A DNA stretch of 64,000 nucleotides from Guyparkeria sp016278265 (lineage in GTDB: Bacteria > Pseudomonadota > Gammaproteobacteria > Halothiobacillales > Halothiobacillaceae): assembly GCF_044582145.1 (NCBI RefSeq), contig NZ_JBDODO010000002.1; one strand, 5' to 3'. The notes beneath the pieces were generated by a model. That model saw only the letters and a program-made list of their open reading frames with translations, did not search any database and was not told the origin of the DNA. Positions 10,582 to 19,182 of this stretch are shown here, in pieces (position 1 is the stretch's first letter; each line of letters starts with the position of its first letter). Both the position numbers and the translations under genes were made by a program.

Positions 10582-11372
10582 AGGCCTATCTCGACCTGAT
10601 GCAGCGCGTCCTCGACCACGGCGTGGACCGCGACGACCGTACCGGCACCGGCACGCGCAGCGTCTTCGGCCACCAGATGCGCTTCGACCTGTCAGAGGGC
10701 TTCCCGGCGCTGACCACCAAGAAGCTGCACCTGCGCTCGATCATCCACGAGCTGTTGTGGTTCATCAGCGGGGACACCAACGTCCGCTATCTGCAGGACA
10801 ACGGCGTGCGCATCTGGAACGAGTGGGCCGACGAGAACGGCGATCTCGGGCCGGTCTACGGGGCGCAGTGGCGCTCCTGGCCGACGCGCGACGGCGGCAC
10901 CATCGACCAGCTCGGTCAGGTGATCGAGCAGATCAAGACCAACCCGGACTCGCGCCGGCTGATCGTCACGGCCTGGAACCCGGCCGACGTACCCGAGATG
11001 GCCCTGCCGCCCTGCCATCTGCTGTTCCAGTTCTACGTGGCGAACGGCAAGCTCTCCTGCCAGCTCTACCAGCGCAGTGCGGACATCTTCCTGGGCGTGC
11101 CATTCAATATCTCCAGCTACGCCCTGCTGACCATGATGATCGCGCAGGTCTGCAACCTCGAGCCGGGTGAGTTCGTCCATACGCTCGGCGATGCGCACCT
11201 TTATCACAATCATCTTGAGCAGGCGCGCGAGCAGCTCGGTCGCGAGCCACGCCGGCTCCCGACGATACGCATCAACCCGGAACGGCGCACGATCGACGAC
11301 TTCGTGTTCGACGATTTCGAACTGACCGATTACGACCCACACCCGCATATCAAGGCCAAGGTCGCGGTGTAG
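10578..11372 (+). CDS. thyA: Thymidylate synthase
   Basis: This 264-residue enzyme, the same length as the E. coli protein, methylates dUMP with methylene-tetrahydrofolate. LPPCHLLFQFYV carries the nucleophilic Cys, RRLIVTAWNP precedes it, and QRSADIFLGVPFNI follows. The start is the ATG at 10578 inside the end of lgt; a longer in-frame extension into lgt is spurious. folA follows, so the dihydrofolate made here can be recycled by the next gene product. Confidence 0.97.
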   Translation: MKAYLDLMQRVLDHGVDRDDRTGTGTRSVFGHQMRFDLSEGFPALTTKKLHLRSIIHELLWFISGDTNVRYLQDNGVRIWNEWADENGDLGPVYGAQWRSWPTRDGGTIDQLGQVIEQIKTNPDSRRLIVTAWNPADVPEMALPPCHLLFQFYVANGKLSCQLYQRSADIFLGVPFNISSYALLTMMIAQVCNLEPGEFVHTLGDAHLYHNHLEQAREQLGREPRRLPTIRINPERRTIDDFVFDDFELTDYDPHPHIKAKVAV

Positions 11373-11514
11373 AGCAAGGTCGCCCCGTGGAATCGGGAAA
11401 CATCGCCGCAAGATCGCCCTAGGACGGGCAGCATGAGGTGATCGGGCACGGTGTTTGGGCTAGACTGCCAAGTTGACTCCACTTCATCACCATGCCGCGA
11501 GGCAGGAACCCCCC

Positions 11515-12018
11515 ATGCGCGTCAGTCTCATCGCCGCGATGGCCCGCAACCAGGTCATCGGTCGCAACAACCAGCTTCCCTGGCGGCTACCGGCCGATCT
11601 CAAGCATTTCAAGCAATTGACCATGGGCAAGCCGCTGATCATGGGGCGCAAGACCTATGAGTCGATCGGCAAGCCGCTGCCGGGACGCACCAATATCGTG
11701 GTCACCCGCGACGAAGGGTTCTCCGCCGAGGGCGTGATCGTGGTGCATTCGCTCAATGCCGCCCTGGCCGAGGCCGAAGCGCACCTCGACGAGAGCGAGG
11801 AGGCGATGGTGATGGGTGGGGCGAACATCTATTACCAGTACCTGCCCCGCGCCGACCGGATGTACCTGACGCTGGTGGAAGTGGAAGTCGCGGGCGACGC
11901 GCATTTCCCGGTGTACGTCCCCGACGAATGGACGCTCACCGAGACCACGCGCCACGAGCCGGACGATCGCAACCCCTACGCCTATCAGTACCTGGTGTTC
12001 GATCGCGTTCCGGCCTGA
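11515..12018 (+). CDS. folA: Dihydrofolate reductase
   Basis: This 167-residue enzyme reduces dihydrofolate with NADPH. Typical blocks are RVSLIAAMARNQVIGRNNQLPW at the N-terminus, PADLKHFK with the substrate-contacting Asp, MGRKTYESIGKPLPGR near residue 45-60 and VMGGANIYYQYL near 100. The start is ATG 11515 after AGGAAC; an upstream in-frame ATG at 11473 would add 14 non-conserved residues. It lies 142 bases after thyA. Confidence 0.96.
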   Translation: MRVSLIAAMARNQVIGRNNQLPWRLPADLKHFKQLTMGKPLIMGRKTYESIGKPLPGRTNIVVTRDEGFSAEGVIVVHSLNAALAEAEAHLDESEEAMVMGGANIYYQYLPRADRMYLTLVEVEVAGDAHFPVYVPDEWTLTETTRHEPDDRNPYAYQYLVFDRVPA

Positions 12019-12118
12019 CTGGAAACCATTAATCGACTATCTTTAAATGGGAAGGGCTTCCCGAATTCTGCGGAGCGATTATTTTCGCACTGCTGGAACA
12101 CGCAACCCGGAGTCCGTG

Positions 12119-12577
12119 ATGACCCAGCCGTCACTCAATCTGCGCGACGAATTCGACTACCAGCCCGAATTGATTGCCCGACTGGTAGACATCTACGACA
12201 TTGCCCTCAATCACCGCTGGATCTACGCCAGCGTGATCGCGCTGACCGGCGCACTCTTCATGCTCCAATGGTCACTGCTGGCCGACACGGCGCAATATGG
12301 TCATCCCTGGGTGGGCGTGCCGCTGATCGCCATGGCCGTCTGGCTCTCGCTCGCACCGGCGGCTACCGTTGCCAAGTGGGCAGCCCTGCCGGCCCATTTC
12401 AGCCGGGACTACCTCTCCTACCGCGACATCCACTGGATGCAACAGATGACCGAGCGCCACCCGGTGCTGGTCACCACCGCCGAGCCGTTTCTCAACGCGC
12501 GCGAGCCCGTGCCGATCGGTGCCCTGCGGACGTTCTGGGCACCACTGGTCCGCGAGGAAGAACGCCAGCAGCGTTAG
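12119..12577 (+). CDS. Small two-TM membrane protein of unknown function
   Basis: This 152-residue protein is not recognised. Two hydrophobic segments lie near residues 35-55 (WIYASVIALTGALFMLQWSLL) and 65-90 (GVPLIAMAVWLSLAPAATVA), with charged termini on either side. The ATG at 12119 is supported by GGAG six bases upstream. It follows folA by 100 bases and converges with the anti-sigma gene. Composition is like its neighbours. Confidence 0.65.
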   Translation: MTQPSLNLRDEFDYQPELIARLVDIYDIALNHRWIYASVIALTGALFMLQWSLLADTAQYGHPWVGVPLIAMAVWLSLAPAATVAKWAALPAHFSRDYLSYRDIHWMQQMTERHPVLVTTAEPFLNAREPVPIGALRTFWAPLVREEERQQR

Positions 12578-12610
12578 CTCAAGCCCGGGGTGAACCCATA
12601 ACAGCGAGGA

Positions 12611-13360
12611 TCAGATCCGGATGTAGGTCCAGCCACGCTGCATCCGACGCACCACCTCGCTTATGGCCGTGTCGACCACTTCCACGTTCGGCAGTACCGC
12701 GACGTCCTCCCCCTCACGCTGCAGGCGCGCGAGACTCTGGCCGCAAGCGGTGAACTCCAGGTTGGGGTGATCCCGCAACATGGCGGCGATCCGCTGGGCG
12801 TGCGACGTCACATTCTGCCGCACGAGGTTCACCCCTCCCGAGTTGGCCAACACCTGCAGGTGGAAATTGGGGTTATTGTCGGCGTTGGCAAGCAGACTTT
12901 CCGCTGTATCGAGTGCCTGATCGAAGGTCTGACGGTCGGACGATCCGACATGCAGGATGATGCGCGTGTCCTGCTTCGCCGTCTCTTCGTTCAGCGCCGC
13001 CGTCGCTTCCGCCACGGTGCCGGGGCCGGTGGATGGAGTCGGCAGACCGGAACTGGCTAGCCAGCCGATCATCACCCCCGCACCCACGAGCAGGCTCGCG
13101 GCCACAGCCCGACGCCAACCGCCAGGTCGAGAGCGGCCCGCGTAACGATCCGGCACCATTGGCGGCGTAGCATAGGCCTGCTGCACCCAATCCTTCATCT
13201 GATCGAGATCGCAGACCTCCTGGGCCAGTTCCGGGTGGCGACGGATGGCCCGACGCACGCGCCGACGGGACTCCGCGTCAAGCTGGTTGTCCACGAAGGC
13301 GTTCAGATCCTCTTCCGACACGTGCTCCCGATCGTCTTCATGCAAGTCAGATGTACTCAT
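12611..13360 (-). CDS. Anti-sigma factor with a periplasmic DsrE-like domain
   Basis: This 249-residue protein has three parts: an acidic then basic cytoplasmic N-terminus (about 1-75, SEEDLNAFVDNQLDAESRRR) resembling anti-sigma domains but lacking the zinc CxxC; one membrane span (about 80-97); and a C-terminal domain (about 120-249) with DsrE/DsrF-like layout. The last has a single Cys at residue 206 in an F-T-A-C motif. The start overlaps the sigma gene stop by four bases (ATGA). The same F-[ST]-A-C motif recurs in the secreted DsrE protein across the divergent promoter, which suggests a sulfur or thiol signal sensed outside the membrane. That sensing role is inference. Confidence 0.7.
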   Translation of the reverse strand: MSTSDLHEDDREHVSEEDLNAFVDNQLDAESRRRVRRAIRRHPELAQEVCDLDQMKDWVQQAYATPPMVPDRYAGRSRPGGWRRAVAASLLVGAGVMIGWLASSGLPTPSTGPGTVAEATAALNEETAKQDTRIILHVGSSDRQTFDQALDTAESLLANADNNPNFHLQVLANSGGVNLVRQNVTSHAQRIAAMLRDHPNLEFTACGQSLARLQREGEDVAVLPNVEVVDTAISEVVRRMQRGWTYIRI

Positions 13361-13929
13361 ACCACCCTCCGCAGGTGCCGACGGGGCTTGTCTCGTGAAT
13401 CGACCACGCCCAGTTCGCTCTCGGCCAGATCGGCCAACATATGCTTCAACTGCCGCCGCGCCCGACAAAGACGGCTCATAACGGTGCCGATCGGCAGGTC
13501 GAGCAGCTCGGCGACCGTCTGATAGGAAAACCCTTCGAGATCGACCAGGGTCAGGACGGTGCGCTGACCGACCGGCAGCGAGGACACCGCGTCTCGGACG
13601 TTCTGCACCAGTTCCCGACTGCTGTGCATTCGGTCGGGGGCGTTCGCCGGGTCATCGACGACCTCGTCGAGCTCCGCCTCCGGGTACTTCTTTCTCAGCA
13701 GGTCACACCAGCAACCGTGCAGGATGCGCACCAGCCAGGCGTCCAGCGCCTCCATGTCCCGCAGTTGATGGCGCTTTTGCAGCGCCCGACACAGGACGTC
13801 CTGAGTCAGGTCGTCCGCCAGTTCCGGGTGCCGGGTCCAGGCATACGCGATGCGATACAGCCGCGGCCGCGCCCGTTCCAGACGGTGACCGAAGGTCAAG
13901 ACGCGGCAGGCAGACTTGATTAACTCCAT
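13357..13929 (-). CDS. ECF RNA polymerase sigma factor
   Basis: This 190-residue sigma-70-family protein has region 2 near residues 20-85 (AYAWTRHPELADDLTQDVLCRAL, then DAWLVRILHGCWCDLLRKK) and region 4 near 115-170 (SSLPVGQRTVLTLVDLEGFSYQTVAELLDLPIGTVMSRLCRAR). There is no region 1 or 3, so it is extracytoplasmic-function type. The start at 13929 has GAGGGG upstream. It is cotranscribed with the anti-sigma gene through a 4-base overlap. A matching ECF-type promoter lies upstream, implying autoregulation. Confidence 0.9.
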   Translation of the reverse strand: MELIKSACRVLTFGHRLERARPRLYRIAYAWTRHPELADDLTQDVLCRALQKRHQLRDMEALDAWLVRILHGCWCDLLRKKYPEAELDEVVDDPANAPDRMHSSRELVQNVRDAVSSLPVGQRTVLTLVDLEGFSYQTVAELLDLPIGTVMSRLCRARRQLKHMLADLAESELGVVDSRDKPRRHLRRVV

Positions 13930-13994
13930 TTCCCCTCTCTCCCAACCCACCGAGGTGGGGCAGTCCCTCGAATTTGATCGTTCGCCTAGGGGAT

Positions 13995-14021
13995 AGACGG
14001 ATACGCGCGGCAGTTTATTCC
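13995..14021 (-). promoter_or_regulatory. ECF-type promoter for the sigma/anti-sigma operon
   Basis: On the minus strand GGAATAAAC (14021-14013) is followed after 13 bases by CGTCT (13999-13995). This matches the usual ECF arrangement of a GGAA-type -35 and a CGTC-type -10 with 16 bases between GGAATA and CGTC. The identical block with identical spacing occurs on the plus strand at 14069-14095. Confidence 0.7.
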
Positions 14022-14077
14022 ACCCTCCCTCTCTTTTCCCGTTTCACGAAAAAACTTTCAAGCAAGGTGGAATAAAC
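14013..14077. repeat. 12-bp perfect inverted repeat between the sigma and dsrE-like genes
   Basis: GTTTATTCCACC (14013-14024) is the exact reverse complement of GGTGGAATAAAC (14066-14077), with 41 bases between. The arms coincide with the -35 elements of two divergent ECF-type promoters, so promoter identity explains the symmetry better than an operator or a terminator. Confidence 0.9.
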
Positions 14078-14095
14078 CCCACCCCACCCTCGTCT
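14069..14095 (+). promoter_or_regulatory. ECF-type promoter for the dsrE-like/porin genes
   Basis: GGAATAAAC (14069-14077) is followed after 13 bases by CGTCT (14091-14095). Sequence and spacing are the same as in the divergent promoter for the sigma operon. It lies about 100 bases before the dsrE-like start. Confidence 0.7.
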
Positions 14096-14196
14096 CCCCC
14101 CAAGGCCCGACCAATCGAAACGGCTCGCTCGCCGAGCCCCCAGATACCCAGGGATGGCCGCCTTCAACCCACAACGAGACGAGGAGAGATTCCTTC

Positions 14197-14694
14197 ATGA
14201 AACATGCCCACGCAATTGGGAAGACGCTGCGCAACGCGCTGCTCGCCCCCATGCTCCTGGCCGCCTTGGTGATCGGTGGAACCGCCCAGGCGAACGATCC
14301 CGCCGATCCGGTCGACCAGGTCATCAAGGAAAAACCGTTCGCCGATGCCCGGGTGGTCCTGCAGATCAGCGATCCCAACCCTTTCAAGCAGACGCTGGTA
14401 CTGAACGTCGCCCACAACCTGCTCAAGTTCTATGGCCCGGACCGCGTGGACATCGAGGTCGTCGCCTTCGGCCCGGGCCTGCGTCTGCTGTTCGCGGACA
14501 ACGCCCAGGCCGGCCGCATCGCCACCCTTGCCGACCAGGGTGTCCGCTTCAGTGCCTGCAAGAACACCATCACCAACATGGGCAAGAAACTGGGCCACGA
14601 GCCGGAGCTCAACCCCAACGCGCGCATCGTGCCGGCCGGCATCGTTCGCCTGATCCAGCTCAACCAGGCCGGCTACTTCGTTGCCAAGCCATAA
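14197..14694 (+). CDS. Secreted DsrE-family protein
   Basis: This 165-residue protein carries a clear signal peptide (about 1-33, hydrophobic core LLAPMLLAALVIGGTAQA) and a DsrE/F-like fold (about 48-165). The single mature Cys, residue 121, lies in F-S-A-C, matching the Cys motif of the anti-sigma periplasmic domain. DsrE-type proteins carry sulfur as persulfide in several sulfur oxidisers; a periplasmic sulfur-carrier or sensor role is inferred. It lies downstream of an ECF-type promoter and 114 bases before a porin gene. Confidence 0.75.
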   Translation: MKHAHAIGKTLRNALLAPMLLAALVIGGTAQANDPADPVDQVIKEKPFADARVVLQISDPNPFKQTLVLNVAHNLLKFYGPDRVDIEVVAFGPGLRLLFADNAQAGRIATLADQGVRFSACKNTITNMGKKLGHEPELNPNARIVPAGIVRLIQLNQAGYFVAKP

Positions 14695-14808
14695 GCGCCA
14701 GCGATCACCCGTAACGACAACGACGGCAGTCACAACAAACAAACCACCACGGCAAAGCCAGCGACAGACCCGGTCGACAGGCGGCGCCGAAACAAGGAGA
14801 AAAGAGCC

Positions 14809-16095
14809 ATGAAGAGCACGCATAGACGACTCACCACCACTGCACTCGGCATCTGCCTCGGCCTGGGGGCCGCCAGCTCGGCCCAGGCCGCCAACTGGCT
14901 GATGCTGCAGGGCACGGAGAAGGCCGACAACGCGCCGCGTGCCAAGGTCTGGGGCTTCATTCAGCCCGAGTACCAGCAGGACTTCAGCGACGCGCACGCA
15001 GGCGACACCTACATTCCGCCTAAGCTGATCGGCCCGGGTCTGGATGACCAGTCGGCCTTCAACATCAAGCGCGCCCGGATCGGCGTGCGGGGCACCGGCT
15101 TCCCGCTCGACGGCAAGGTCAACTACTTCCTGCTGGCCGAGTTCGGTAACAACGCCATCACCAACGGCGGGCGATACGGCGACTACACCCCGGGCCTGAC
15201 CGATGCCAGCGTGACCCTCAACTACATCCCGGGCGCGCGTATCCGTGCCGGCCTGTTCAAGACCCCGGGTTCCGAGGAAGCTCTCCAGGGCATCATCGCC
15301 CTGCCTTACATCAACTACACCAGCGTCACGAACCAGCTTTTGCTCGAGCGCTTCCCGGATGACGGCGACAGCAACATCCCGCCGCAAACCACGCCCAGCG
15401 CGGACATGAACGGCTTCTCCCAGTCAGCCGGCGCCTATCGCGACACCGGTATCCAGGTATTCGACTCCTTCGATGCCGGCAAGTGGGAACACAGCTATGC
15501 CGCCATGCTGGGCAACGGCAACGGCGTGCAGATGCTCGACGACGACAGCAACAAGGACGTCTATCTGTACTGGTCCTCGGCCTACCTGTTCGACGGCAAG
15601 GCCGGCGGCCCGTGGCGCTCGACCATGAAGCTGTTCGGCTGGTACCAGGACGGGCAGCGCACCAACGCCTACGACAAGACCCAAGAACAGGACCGCACCC
15701 GCTACGGCATCGGCGCCTTCTACCTGAAGCGTCCGTTCCGCGTCAGTGCGGAGTACATGAAGGGCAAGGGCATGATCTTCCAGGGTCAGCACATGCCTCA
15801 GAAGGTGTTCAACGATTACAAGGCCGAGGGCGGCTACATCGAGGGCGCCTACTTCATCCCGAACACCCCGTTCGAGCTGCAGCTGCGCTATGACACCTAT
15901 GAGCGCAACGTCGACCAGCCGAGCAAGGCGACGTTCGACACCTGGACGGCCGGCGTGCAGTACCACTTCAACAAGAAGACCCGCGCCACGCTGAACTACG
16001 CCGTCCGCGACTTCAGCTCGGATGCGGCCGGTCCGAACTCCCACCTCGAGGGTGTCGACGACCGGGTTGCCCTGCAGCTGACCGCGGTCTTCTGA
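14809..16095 (+). CDS. Outer-membrane porin of the phosphate-selective OprO/OprP type
   Basis: This 428-residue protein has a signal peptide (about 1-27, ending AQAAN) and the alternating amphipathic strands of a beta-barrel. Its end, RVALQLTAVF, has the terminal Phe recognised by the Bam complex. IKRARIGVRGTGFPLDGKVNYFLLAEFGNN near residue 83-112 resembles the OprP family. The solute may be phosphate or another anion such as sulfate, thiosulfate or bicarbonate; sequence alone cannot say. AAGGAGAAA precedes the ATG and a strong terminator follows the gene. Confidence 0.8.
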   Translation: MKSTHRRLTTTALGICLGLGAASSAQAANWLMLQGTEKADNAPRAKVWGFIQPEYQQDFSDAHAGDTYIPPKLIGPGLDDQSAFNIKRARIGVRGTGFPLDGKVNYFLLAEFGNNAITNGGRYGDYTPGLTDASVTLNYIPGARIRAGLFKTPGSEEALQGIIALPYINYTSVTNQLLLERFPDDGDSNIPPQTTPSADMNGFSQSAGAYRDTGIQVFDSFDAGKWEHSYAAMLGNGNGVQMLDDDSNKDVYLYWSSAYLFDGKAGGPWRSTMKLFGWYQDGQRTNAYDKTQEQDRTRYGIGAFYLKRPFRVSAEYMKGKGMIFQGQHMPQKVFNDYKAEGGYIEGAYFIPNTPFELQLRYDTYERNVDQPSKATFDTWTAGVQYHFNKKTRATLNYAVRDFSSDAAGPNSHLEGVDDRVALQLTAVF

Positions 16096-16139
16096 TCGGC
16101 ATCCCGTCGATTTTTGATCGTTTCCATTGCCAAAGCTTG

Positions 16140-16167
16140 CCCGCCCTTCGGTGGCGGGTTTTTTTTT
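16140..16167 (+). terminator. Rho-independent terminator after the porin gene
   Basis: CCCGCC (16140-16145) pairs with GGCGGG (16153-16158), followed by nine T residues (16159-16167). It closes the dsrE-like/porin unit. Confidence 0.9.
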
Positions 16168-16198
16168 GATGAACACCCCCGATAACGGAGACACGCTC

Positions 16199-18092
16199 AT
16201 GCCGACCCCGTCGCCACACCGCCTTACCGGGCGAGGTGTCGCGCTGCTGCTCGCCACCCTGCCCGCGATCGTCCTCACGGAACACGCTCTTGCCAATCAG
16301 CCCGCCGGCGCGCTTCCCGGCGGCATCGCCAACTGGTTGCCGCCCGCCGGGACGGTCGTCTGGCTGGTCTCGCTGCTGCTGGCCACGGGCACCGGATGGT
16401 GGATCGGCCGGCGGCGGGTTCGGCCCTCGTGCCAACCGGAAATGGAACGGCTGCAACACTGCTTCGAGGAAAACACCTCGATGCTGATGCTGACCAATGC
16501 GGTCACCGGTCGTATCGTCAACGCGAACCAGGCGGCGGCCGATTTCTATGGCTGGTCACGGCAGAGCCTCGTCGGCCGGCCGCTGAGCGAGCTATGGACG
16601 TCGCCGTGTCCTCACTGGTGGCGCAGCATCCAAGTCGACCTGCCTTCACCCGCCCACCACCTTCACACCCACCGCCTGCGCAATGGCGAAACCCGGCTGG
16701 TCGAGGTGCACGTCACGCCGTTTCGCGATCACGAGGGAATGGCACACGTATTTTCGATCCTGCACGACGTGACCGAACGCGAACGGGCCGCCGAGACGCT
16801 TGAGCGCGAGCGGATCCGCCTAGGCAACGTGATCGAGGGAACGCACGCCGGCACCTGGGAATGGCAAATCGATTCGGGGGCCATGACCTGCAACGCACGC
16901 TGGCCGGAGATCCTCGGCTACGGGCCGGGCGAGCTCGGGCCGATCTCGCTCGACACCTGGCAGACGCTGGTTCATGTCGACGACCGCGAGTCGGTCATTC
17001 GCACGCTGGCCGCCTGCCGACGCGGCGAGCGGGACATCTGCGAGATCGAGGCGCGGATGCGCTGTCGTGACGGCGGCACCGTCTGGACGCTCGCCCAAGG
17101 ACGCATCCTCGAATGGTCGCCGGACGGTGAACCACTGAAAATGTGGGGCACCCTGCACGACGTCTCCCATCGCAAGCGGATGGAACACGACCTGTGGCTC
17201 GCCGCGAGCGTCTTCTCGCATGCGAACGAGGGCATCATGATCACGGACCTCGACGCTCGCATCATCGACATCAACCGGGCCTTCACCCAGATGACCGGCT
17301 GGGCACGAAAAGAGGTGATCGGCCATACCCCCAAGCTGTTCCAGTCGGGCCTTCATGGCCGCGACTTCTACCGGGAGATGCGCGCCCGGCTAAAACGCAC
17401 CGGGCACTGGTCGGGCGAGGTGTGGAACTGCAACAAGGCGGGCGAACTGTACGCCGAACGGCTCACCATCAGCCTGGTGCGCGATGCGCAGGGTCGCCCC
17501 TGCAACTATATCGCGCTGGCGTCCGACATCACCGACCTGAAGAATTACCAGAAGGAACTCGAGCACCGCGCCTTCCACGACGCACTTACCGGCCTGCCCA
17601 ACCGACTGCTGATGACCGACCGGCTGCGCCAGGGAATGGCCGCCGCCCGTCGAAGCGGCAAGCAGCTGGCCGTCGCCTTTCTCGACCTCGACGGCTTCAA
17701 GGCCGTCAACGACCGCCACGGTCACGACATCGGCGACCAGCTGCTCAAGCAGGTGAGCTGAGGACCTTGAGGACGAATTGCGTGCCTCGGACACCCTGTC
17801 GCGCATCAGTGGCGACGAATTCATCGTCCTGCTGCCGGACCTCGACCGGGAGGAAGATGCCCAGCCAGTGCTTGAGCGGCTGGTGCAGGCGGCAGCCCGC
17901 GATCACGTCATCGAGGGTCGCGACATCCGCGTGTCGGCCAGCGCCGGCGTCACGTTCTACCCGCAGACGGAGGAGGTCGACGACGAGGCCCTGCTTCGCC
18001 AGGCCGACGCTGCGATGTACGTTGCCAAGCGCGCCGGACGCGGGCGGCTTCAGGCGTTCGAAGCCCGTGACGCCGCCGAGGACCCATACTAA
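16199..18092 (+). pseudogene. PAS/GGDEF diguanylate cyclase gene interrupted by a +1 frameshift
   Basis: The intact protein would be about 630 residues: two N-terminal membrane spans, three PAS domains (about residues 80-200, 205-330 and 335-460) and a GGDEF domain that makes cyclic-di-GMP. The first frame stops at 17759-17761, just after GDQLLKQV. The remainder continues in another frame with the active-site variant RISGDEF. Removing one base near 17756 joins them as QV-AEDLEDELRASD, the expected sequence. Both halves look intact, so the lesion is recent, a sequencing error, or recoding. The ATG at 16199 has GGAG eight bases upstream. As read, the product lacks the catalytic loop. Confidence 0.8.
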
Positions 18093-18108
18093 GGCGTCCC
18101 GCTGGCGC

Positions 18109-19026
18109 TCACTCTTCGGCGGGCAACCGCACCTGCCGCTCTGCCTGCTCGAGCACGTGATCGTGGAAGCTGCGCATCACCGGCGTGTCGCGCTTGCCCT
18201 GGCGCTGGACCATGTACCAGTGGCGGATAATCGGTAGCCCCTCGACGTCCAGAATCACCAGCCTCCCCGTCTCCAGCTCCAGTTCCAGCGTGTGCTGCGA
18301 GACGATACCCACGCCCAGGCCAGCCTCGATCGCCTGCTTGATCGCCTCGTTCGAACGCATCTCCAGTCCCGGCTTGACCGCCAGGCCGTGTTCCTCGAAG
18401 TAACGCTCGATCGCTGCCCGCGTGCCGGAAGCCGACTCGCGCTGCACGAACCGGTGCTGGGCCAACTCCTCCAGCGCGATCGCCTTACGATCGGCCAACG
18501 GGTGATCCGCCGCGGCAATCGCCACCAGCGGGTTTTCCAGGAAGGCCTCGGAGTGCAGATCGGCATCGGTGGGCGGCTCGCCCATGATCACGATATCGGT
18601 CTCGTTGTGAGCCAGTTGCCGAAGCAGGCTCTGCCGGTTGGTCACGTCCAGGCTGATCGATACCCCCGGGTAGCGCTTGGAGAAATCGGCCAGCAGACGG
18701 GCGACGAAGTAGTTTGCCGTACTCGCGACGCTGACCCGCAGGTGACCGCGATGCACGCCTTTCATGCCTTCCAGCACCTCATCGGCCTCGGCAATCACCT
18801 CGAGAATGCGCTGCGCGTAGCCGTATAGCTCCCGACCGGCATCCGTGAGGTACAGTTGTCGACCGGTCTGCTCGAACAGCGGCAGGTCGACATTGTTTTC
18901 CAGTTGACGAATCTGCATCGAGACCGCGGGCTGGGTAAGATGCAGCTTCTCGGCTGCCTTGGTGTAGTTGAGGAGCTCGGCCGCGGCGCTGAAGACGCGC
19001 AGCTGGTGCAATGTGAATCGAATCAT
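18109..19026 (-). CDS. cbbR: LysR-type regulator of the CO2-fixation operon
   Basis: This 305-residue LysR protein has an N-terminal winged helix-turn-helix (about 1-65: FTLHQLRVFSAAAELLNYTKAAEKLHLTQPAVS) and a two-lobed effector domain (about 90-295). It is divergent from cbbL by 156 bases, the standard position of CbbR, which activates RuBisCO genes in response to metabolites such as RuBP or NADPH. Convergent end with the GGDEF gene. Confidence 0.93.
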   Translation of the reverse strand: MIRFTLHQLRVFSAAAELLNYTKAAEKLHLTQPAVSMQIRQLENNVDLPLFEQTGRQLYLTDAGRELYGYAQRILEVIAEADEVLEGMKGVHRGHLRVSVASTANYFVARLLADFSKRYPGVSISLDVTNRQSLLRQLAHNETDIVIMGEPPTDADLHSEAFLENPLVAIAAADHPLADRKAIALEELAQHRFVQRESASGTRAAIERYFEEHGLAVKPGLEMRSNEAIKQAIEAGLGVGIVSQHTLELELETGRLVILDVEGLPIIRHWYMVQRQGKRDTPVMRSFHDHVLEQAERQVRLPAEE

Positions 19027-19035
19027 CGGCTAACC

Positions 19036-19064
19036 CATAAGGCTTTCTTTATGGTGAACATCAC
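19036..19064. promoter_or_regulatory. Candidate CbbR operator: two adjacent palindromes
   Basis: CATAA-N8-TTATG (19036-19053) is immediately followed by GTGA-ACA-TCAC (19054-19064). Both lie just inside the cbbR start and upstream of the cbbL -35 element, where a LysR-type activator normally binds. A textbook T-N11-A match is not exact, so the assignment rests on position and symmetry. Confidence 0.5.
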
Positions 19065-19074
19065 TTATTTTGAA

Positions 19075-19102
19075 TTGCTTTGATGGTCGCTGGACGTATA
19101 GT
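19075..19102 (+). promoter_or_regulatory. Candidate sigma-70 promoter for the carboxysome operon
   Basis: TTGCTT (19075-19080) and TATAGT (19097-19102) are 16 bases apart, about 80 bases before cbbL and next to the candidate CbbR sites. The -35 deviates from consensus while the -10 is strong, as expected for an activated promoter. Confidence 0.55.
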
Positions 19103-19182
19103 ATCGACCGAGACGAAAGAGGGGGCCTTCCCCTAGGTCGATCCCAAACCCAATGCCAACCTTACCCTTCCGGAGGATCGCT

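Noticed and set aside
19027..19182. Exact LysR T-N11-A operator match
   Set aside because: The palindromes near cbbR do not fit T-N11-A exactly, so only a positional operator candidate is reported.
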